Source of the DNA: Clostridia bacterium
GTDB taxonomy: Bacteria > Bacillota_A > Clostridia > Oscillospirales > CAG-272
Direction: 5' to 3'
DNA: 8,695 nucleotides
Assembly: GCA_017546745.1 (NCBI GenBank)
Contig: JAFYRZ010000203.1
Coordinates: forward strand, 1-8,695
Below the pieces are notes generated by a model. It saw only the letters and a list, made by a program, of their open reading frames with translations, was not told where the DNA came from and made no database searches. This document shows positions 6,601 to 8,695 of this stretch, piece after piece. The position numbers were made by a program, and so were the translations under genes. Every line of letters begins with the position of its first letter. Within the stretch, counting starts at the first letter, position 1.

Positions 6601-8695
6601 CCTCACCGCGAAGCCTTGCCTTTGCCCTGTCGTTCTTCTTGACAAGGCGCTCTATCTTAAGCGCCGCCTTATCGCTTCTCGTGATATAAGCGCCAAGGTA
6701 TCTTTCGTCCTCGGGCATTACCTCACCGCGGCGCGCCGCGGCAAGCGCCGCGCGTCTTTCCTTTTTCGCCTCCTTGGGGCTCTTCTCGGGCTCCACCCTC
6801 TCAAGAGTGTACTTGATCTCGGGCAGGGGGGTATATTCCTCACCGGCAATAATATCGTCGGAGAGGGTCACCCTTGCCTTCGTGATCTCACCGCCGACAA
6901 GCCCCTCAAGCTCCTCTGCATATGCGTTATACTCGGCTACCGCAAGGTCAAGCTTCTTCTTTCTTGCCTTGATCTCCTTCTTATTATCTGCCGCAACCGA
7001 GGACGCAAGTCCCTGCGAGTAAAGCTCTACGATATCCCTTTCCGCCACAAGGCACTCCGCAAGCTGGGATGCGCGCTGTGAGGAGGTGGTGGCAGCGTTC
7101 TTTTTCTCCGAGTGATAAACGACCTTCTTACGAAGCTTGCTCTCCGAGGCGGTGATCCTTCTTGCCACCTTTACGGTCTCGCCGTCCGAGGAAAGCTCGG
7201 TGTCCTCTGCGGGCACCTTAACGGTCTCCTTAACGTAGGTGACCGAGGGCAGGGGCGTATAGTCCTCACCGTTAAGAATTCCGTCTATGACGGCAGGGTC
7301 TGCCTTGGTAAGCTCCTCGTTAAAGTAGGACTCGTATATCGCGACGAGCGCGTTGTACTTCGCGGTCGCGCGTCTGATTCTTTTGGTAAAGTATTTGTCG
7401 TGCTTCTTGACCTTGAAGAGCGAGCAGCACTTAAGGTTCTCGCAAAGAAGGTCAACGATGTCCTTGCGCACCGATATCGCGATAAGGGTAGCCTCTATGC
7501 GATCGTCCTCGCTCGATCTTCCGATCCTTGCCTCTAAGCGCTTTGCCTGCTTTTCAAGCGTGCGCAGCTTTTTGTCGCTCTTGCCGAGATATCCGGGAAG
7601 CGCGCGGCGGTTCATGCTCTCGATATCGCGCTTGATAGCCTCCTCGTCGTATACCGGCTGCTTGTTCTCGCGCACGATGATCTGCTCTGCGTCAACAAGC
7701 TCTCCCGCCTCGTCCTTCGTCTCTGCGTCCTCTGCCGCGTCGGTCGCGTCATCAGCCTCGTCAAGTGCCTCTGCCGCCTCCATATCCTCACGGTCGCGGC
7801 GCTCCTTATCCTCCTCGATACGGCGGAGCCTTTCGTCGTAGGTTGCAACGAGTGCGGAAAGCGTTCCTATCTCGCTTAAGTACTTGTTAACACCGTCATC
7901 CTCGGTATCCCTTTTCTCGGTGTCGGTATCCGTCTCGGGAGAGGGAGTCTCTGTCGCGGGTGCCGTGCCCTCCTCGGGCATAGCATCGTCAACTCTTACG
8001 GCTTCTTCGGCTACCGCCTGTTGGGGCTCGGCTTCGGTGGGCGAGGTGCCCAAGCCTTCAATGACCTCGGGGGAATCCTGTGCGGTAAGGATCTGCTCCT
8101 CGGGAGCAGCCTCACTTGACGTTATCTCTGCCGCCGTATCGGCAACGGGGGCATCATTCTTTAAAGGAGCCTCTTTTGCCACGGCCTTTTTCATAACCGC
8201 GGGTACTATCACGGGCACGGCTCCACCGGCCCTTTTCTCTTCTGCGGGCTTAGCCTTACCGTTAGCTACGGGCGCGGTCTTTGCCGCACTTGCGGAAGCG
8301 TTACCGGGCTCTCGGGCAGCGGGAGCCTGTGCCCCCATTTGTGCCATATAAGCCGCCTGCGCATCCTTCATCTGCTTCTCGTATGCCGCCATGCTCTCGC
8401 TATACGCGCGCATATAGTCGTCGTACGACATAACGTTGGGGTCGAGCGTCGGCTGTTCGGCGGTGGGCTGTTCCGACAAGGGCTGTACATCCTCCTCGGG
8501 AAGGTCCTTTTTCGCGGGGGAAACGGTTACGGCAGGAAGCGAGAGGGTCATTCCGCCATCGCCGTCAGCCACCTCGTCGATCGCGAGAGTCTCTGCCTCT
8601 TTGGTATTCTCCTCGGGGTGAGTATCCTCCGGAATCGCGTCCTCTGCCACCGCTGGCTTATCCTCTGCCATAGCTCTTTTGCTCTCGGCAAGAGC
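3674..8695 (-). CDS. Giant repeat-containing, C-terminally membrane-anchored protein, unknown function (N-terminus possibly beyond window)
   Basis: At least 1665 residues (numbering from ATG 8671); no family recognised. Layout: 1-260 acidic, Ala/Pro/Glu/Thr-rich, probably disordered, interrupted by a Tyr/Met-rich helix at 81-112; 264-330 charged, very acidic helix; five divergent modules at 364-479, 506-621, 665-780, 864-979 and 1206-1321; an uncharged Ala/Gly stretch at 1008-1028; a 21-residue tandem repeat at 1048-1152; a basic helical region to 1623, perhaps with a degenerate sixth copy near 1495; a membrane helix at 1625-1645 (IMFILFLFVVAAAVLAYVF) preceded by RVHKERKNLFYR, then 20 residues. 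Predicted topology: bulk cytoplasmic, tail anchored. No signal peptide, Walker motif or catalytic signature seen. ATG 8671 has no good SD, and the frame stays open through the eight codons to the window edge (ALAESKRA), so the true start may lie upstream. Overlaps the next gene by ATGA. Codon use resembles ileS. A membrane scaffold is the best guess, with low certainty. Confidence 0.9.
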   Translation of the reverse strand, partial: ALAESKRAMAEDKPAVAEDAIPEDTHPEENTKEAETLAIDEVADGDGGMTLSLPAVTVSPAKKDLPEEDVQPLSEQPTAEQPTLDPNVMSYDDYMRAYSESMAAYEKQMKDAQAAYMAQMGAQAPAAREPGNASASAAKTAPVANGKAKPAEEKRAGGAVPVIVPAVMKKAVAKEAPLKNDAPVADTAAEITSSEAAPEEQILTAQDSPEVIEGLGTSPTEAEPQQAVAEEAVRVDDAMPEEGTAPATETPSPETDTDTEKRDTEDDGVNKYLSEIGTLSALVATYDERLRRIEEDKERRDREDMEAAEALDEADDATDAAEDAETKDEAGELVDAEQIIVRENKQPVYDEEAIKRDIESMNRRALPGYLGKSDKKLRTLEKQAKRLEARIGRSSEDDRIEATLIAISVRKDIVDLLCENLKCCSLFKVKKHDKYFTKRIRRATAKYNALVAIYESYFNEELTKADPAVIDGILNGEDYTPLPSVTYVKETVKVPAEDTELSSDGETVKVARRITASESKLRKKVVYHSEKKNAATTSSQRASQLAECLVAERDIVELYSQGLASSVAADNKKEIKARKKKLDLAVAEYNAYAEELEGLVGGEITKARVTLSDDIIAGEEYTPLPEIKYTLERVEPEKSPKEAKKERRAALAAARRGEVMPEDERYLGAYITRSDKAALKIERLVKKNDRAKARLRGEAYNRAILNSAMLHARIVAIDRDSLIAAYRLDAKEYIPECKEKLLSAVQNYNDDITEYDDATGIKLIKISPTLGEDIVSGRSYQVIPELLWRERFVELADLSSLTSGDGEVFVFPTLDKVAAEQSTDEGRYVIEAKLGSLPLSIDRPIALPVNTARVFGKLKVDRGSRIRAFDARLKKAEHLVERELALTARRIAASDAGATVSLLVKRIVLLREIVNRRIEGLTYAVSFSRKRRAESYKLKIIEAMVRYNAAIDEYNAVADEKFSYADAHIPYAIIQQRDYSPMPEIVYRKEFIEKNGDDTRVVSTLARTAEVAKAESAGAAVAANAIGAVGIAGAVGEAEAVSEAQSLEEWNSAAKEQYNSELAESAAMEAKSHSEMAEYMKRLAESYSVSAKNNNESARYYRDLAGDSAGKSDNSVKMAAYYAGLAEEQRNKAEYIASQASSYERDAMESVKRVRAYAEKTREAVDIASIAMLDAKDNLERKIGVGIVTSTPASYRASVVQMLDDQGLRKYAEKSDRVERVKESRMRGLLKRAHSADGNEKITLTLDALIECKSRIDIIVDILRQAVRSDSQRYKKLYSERLRAAISDYNTIADAYTSITLKPITHIDPAIASLVLEGKRFPPIPDITYTRGFKAPGDENVVVLKPGITVEEAVSTTTFASRAQLAETIGKQLSVDIDSVSKGIEYEIKMLERSENVNQAYRFGYGAKRSLKAAKKKIGSLKREGVSAVEEQRRDDERYYSVVYANPMTVPLARGAVKGVGKRASRLEEEHNKKSVMMVREDVARIRENVIALLDERHKINCEIVALYTGSDVDPHGLPVSEKYREKRMHAARRTYRRLRGAADIVKHLNNVSEVTKSHIFALMNKKIVAESNLELFKYRYKNERHSRSGRKLILKDIKATKKNIKSLDRDIRGFMSRAIRVHKERKNLFYRGAIMFILFLFVVAAAVLAYVFREPLMAYVRSVIGGAFGGIL
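3683..3688 (-). promoter_or_regulatory. Ribosome binding site of the 89-aa gene, inside the preceding gene
   Basis: GGAGGT formed by the Gly-Gly codons of the large gene's C-terminal GAFGGIL, 5 nt from the ATG at 3677. A consensus SD inside coding sequence, plus the ATGA overlap, supports coupled but independently strong initiation. Confidence 0.85.
3737..3799 (-). other. Predicted transmembrane helix of the giant protein
   Basis: Residues 1625-1645 are 21 uncharged, strongly hydrophobic residues, flanked N-terminally by a basic run (RAIRVHKERKNLFYR) and C-terminally by RE and a Gly-rich tail ending GGAFGGIL. Only 20 residues follow the helix, which fits tail anchoring with the N-terminal mass in the cytoplasm. 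Confidence 0.88.
4082..4189 (-). repeat. Possible degenerate sixth copy of the module
   Basis: Residues from 1495 read EIVALYTG, then a basic stretch, then AARRTYRRL. This resembles DIVELYSQ ... LAVAEYNAY of copy 2, with the Tyr two residues closer than in the five good copies. The Asn and the downstream Pro signature are absent. Weak; may be convergent helical sequence. Confidence 0.3.
4709..5056 (-). repeat. Module copy 5 of the giant protein
   Basis: Residues 1206-1321, from KSDRVERV through AISDYN (Y1281) to the FPPIPDITY signature (F1313). It aligns without gaps to copies 1 and 3 over 116 residues and to all copies over the last 76. It is followed by GDENVVVL, similar to the GDGEVFVF that follows copy 3. 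Confidence 0.85.
5216..5530 (-). repeat. 21-residue tandem repeat, predicted coiled coil
   Basis: Residues 1048-1152 divide into five consecutive 21-residue units (three heptads each). First eight residues of each: EQYNSELA, AEYMKRLA, ARYYRDLA, AAYYAGLA, ASSYERDA. Tyr recurs at unit position 3 or 4, Leu-Ala at 7-8 (units 1-4), Glu often at 9, and Lys or Ala near 14-16. The fifth unit is the weakest. It sits between module copies 4 and 5 and explains the longer gap there. The copies are not conserved at DNA level, so the duplication is old. Confidence 0.75.
5588..5650 (-). other. Uncharged Ala/Gly segment before the coiled coil
   Basis: Residues 1008-1028 carry no charge and consist almost only of Ala, Gly, Val and Ile, ending AIGAVGIAGAVG with Gly at 1019, 1022, 1025 and 1028 (every third residue). 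Hydrophobicity is lower than in the C-terminal helix. It could be a flexible linker, a helix-packing segment or a marginal membrane-associated stretch. Confidence 0.5.
5735..6082 (-). repeat. Module copy 4 of the giant protein
   Basis: Residues 864-979; the well-aligned core is 904-979 (REIVNRRIEGL, then EAMVRYN with Y939, ending YSPMPEIVY with Y971). The N-terminal helix aligns only with a shift of about 11 residues. Gln replaces the Gly found three residues before the signature aromatic in the other four copies. Confidence 0.85.
6332..6679 (-). repeat. Module copy 3 of the giant protein
   Basis: Residues 665-780, preceded by YLGAYIT. Begins RSDKAALK, core RIVAIDRDSL then SAVQNYN (Y740), ending YQVIPELLW (Y772). 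Trp replaces the terminal Tyr. Followed by a SGDGEVFVF strand-like segment. Confidence 0.85.
6809..7156 (-). repeat. Module copy 2 of the giant protein
   Basis: Residues 506-621; core 546-621 (RDIVELYSQGL, then LAVAEYN with Y581, ending YTPLPEIKY with Y613). It is the copy most like copy 1 in the signature. The leading helix is shifted about two residues relative to copies 1, 3 and 5. Confidence 0.87.
7235..7582 (-). repeat. Module copy 1 of the giant protein
   Basis: Residues 364-479, preceded by GYLG. Begins KSDKKLRT, core KDIVDLLCENL, then ATAKYN (Y439), then PAVIDGILNGED and the signature YTPLPSVTY (Y471). It carries a local CENLKCC cysteine cluster not shared by the other copies. Confidence 0.87.
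7892..8671 (-). other. Acidic, low-complexity N-terminal region of the giant protein
   Basis: Residues 1-260 are dominated by Ala, Glu, Pro, Asp, Thr and Ser (for example AVAEDAIPEDTHPEEN, TETPSPETDTDTEKRDTEDD). They look disordered apart from the Tyr/Met-rich segment at 81-112. No signal peptide is present. Confidence 0.75.

Noticed and set aside
5477..7081. Long plus-strand reading frame of 534 codons
   Set aside because: It lies wholly antisense to the giant gene, whose frame is supported by internal repeats, a ribosome binding site downstream and protein-like composition. The antisense frame is a by-product of codon bias and its translation shows no domain.
8672..8695. GCTCT-N5-AGAGC inverted repeat at the right edge as a terminator of an upstream gene
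   Set aside because: The stem is only 5 bp with no T-tract in the minus direction, and it lies in a frame continuous with the giant gene.

Overview
The window reads as chromosomal DNA of a Bacillota/Clostridia-type bacterium. The grounds are an isoleucine T-box leader in front of ileS, a Clostridia-style type 2 IleRS, strong AAAGGA/GGAGGT ribosome binding sites, an extended -10 sigma-A promoter and two U-tract hairpin terminators. No phage, transposon, CRISPR, tRNA or rRNA signature is visible. All genes lie on the minus strand.

Layout in transcription order (right to left): (1) 8695 to 3674, one very large gene (at least 1665 codons) for a protein I cannot assign to a known family. It has an acidic Ala/Pro/Glu-rich N-terminus of about 260 residues, five divergent copies of a helical module, a 21-residue tandem-repeat coiled coil between modules 4 and 5, a basic helical C-terminal region and one transmembrane helix 20 residues from the C-terminus. 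(2) 3677 to 3408, an 89-residue membrane protein overlapping the large gene by ATGA and served by a perfect SD inside the large gene's last codons. It repeats the architecture in miniature: charged helical N-terminus, arginine cluster, one C-terminal membrane helix. (3) A strong terminator (3370 to 3342) ends this operon. (4) A spacer of about 90 bases holds a dispersed-type inverted repeat and a small palindrome. (5) A strong promoter (3251 to 3224) starts a leader of about 309 nt, which is a T-box riboswitch with an AUC (Ile) specifier and an intrinsic terminator. (6) ileS runs from 2908 off the left edge, missing its C-terminus.

ileS is an ordinary housekeeping gene sensed by uncharged tRNA-Ile. 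The part worth attention is the two-gene operon upstream of it. It appears to encode a pair of C-terminally anchored, cytoplasm-facing membrane proteins, one of them giant and built on a repeat module that I describe from the sequence alone: an ungapped 76-residue core present five times, with invariant spacing A-x3-Y-N, then 32 residues from that Tyr to an aromatic-x2-aliphatic-Pro-x-aliphatic-x-aromatic signature. A structural or scaffolding role at the membrane is an inference. No catalytic motif was found.
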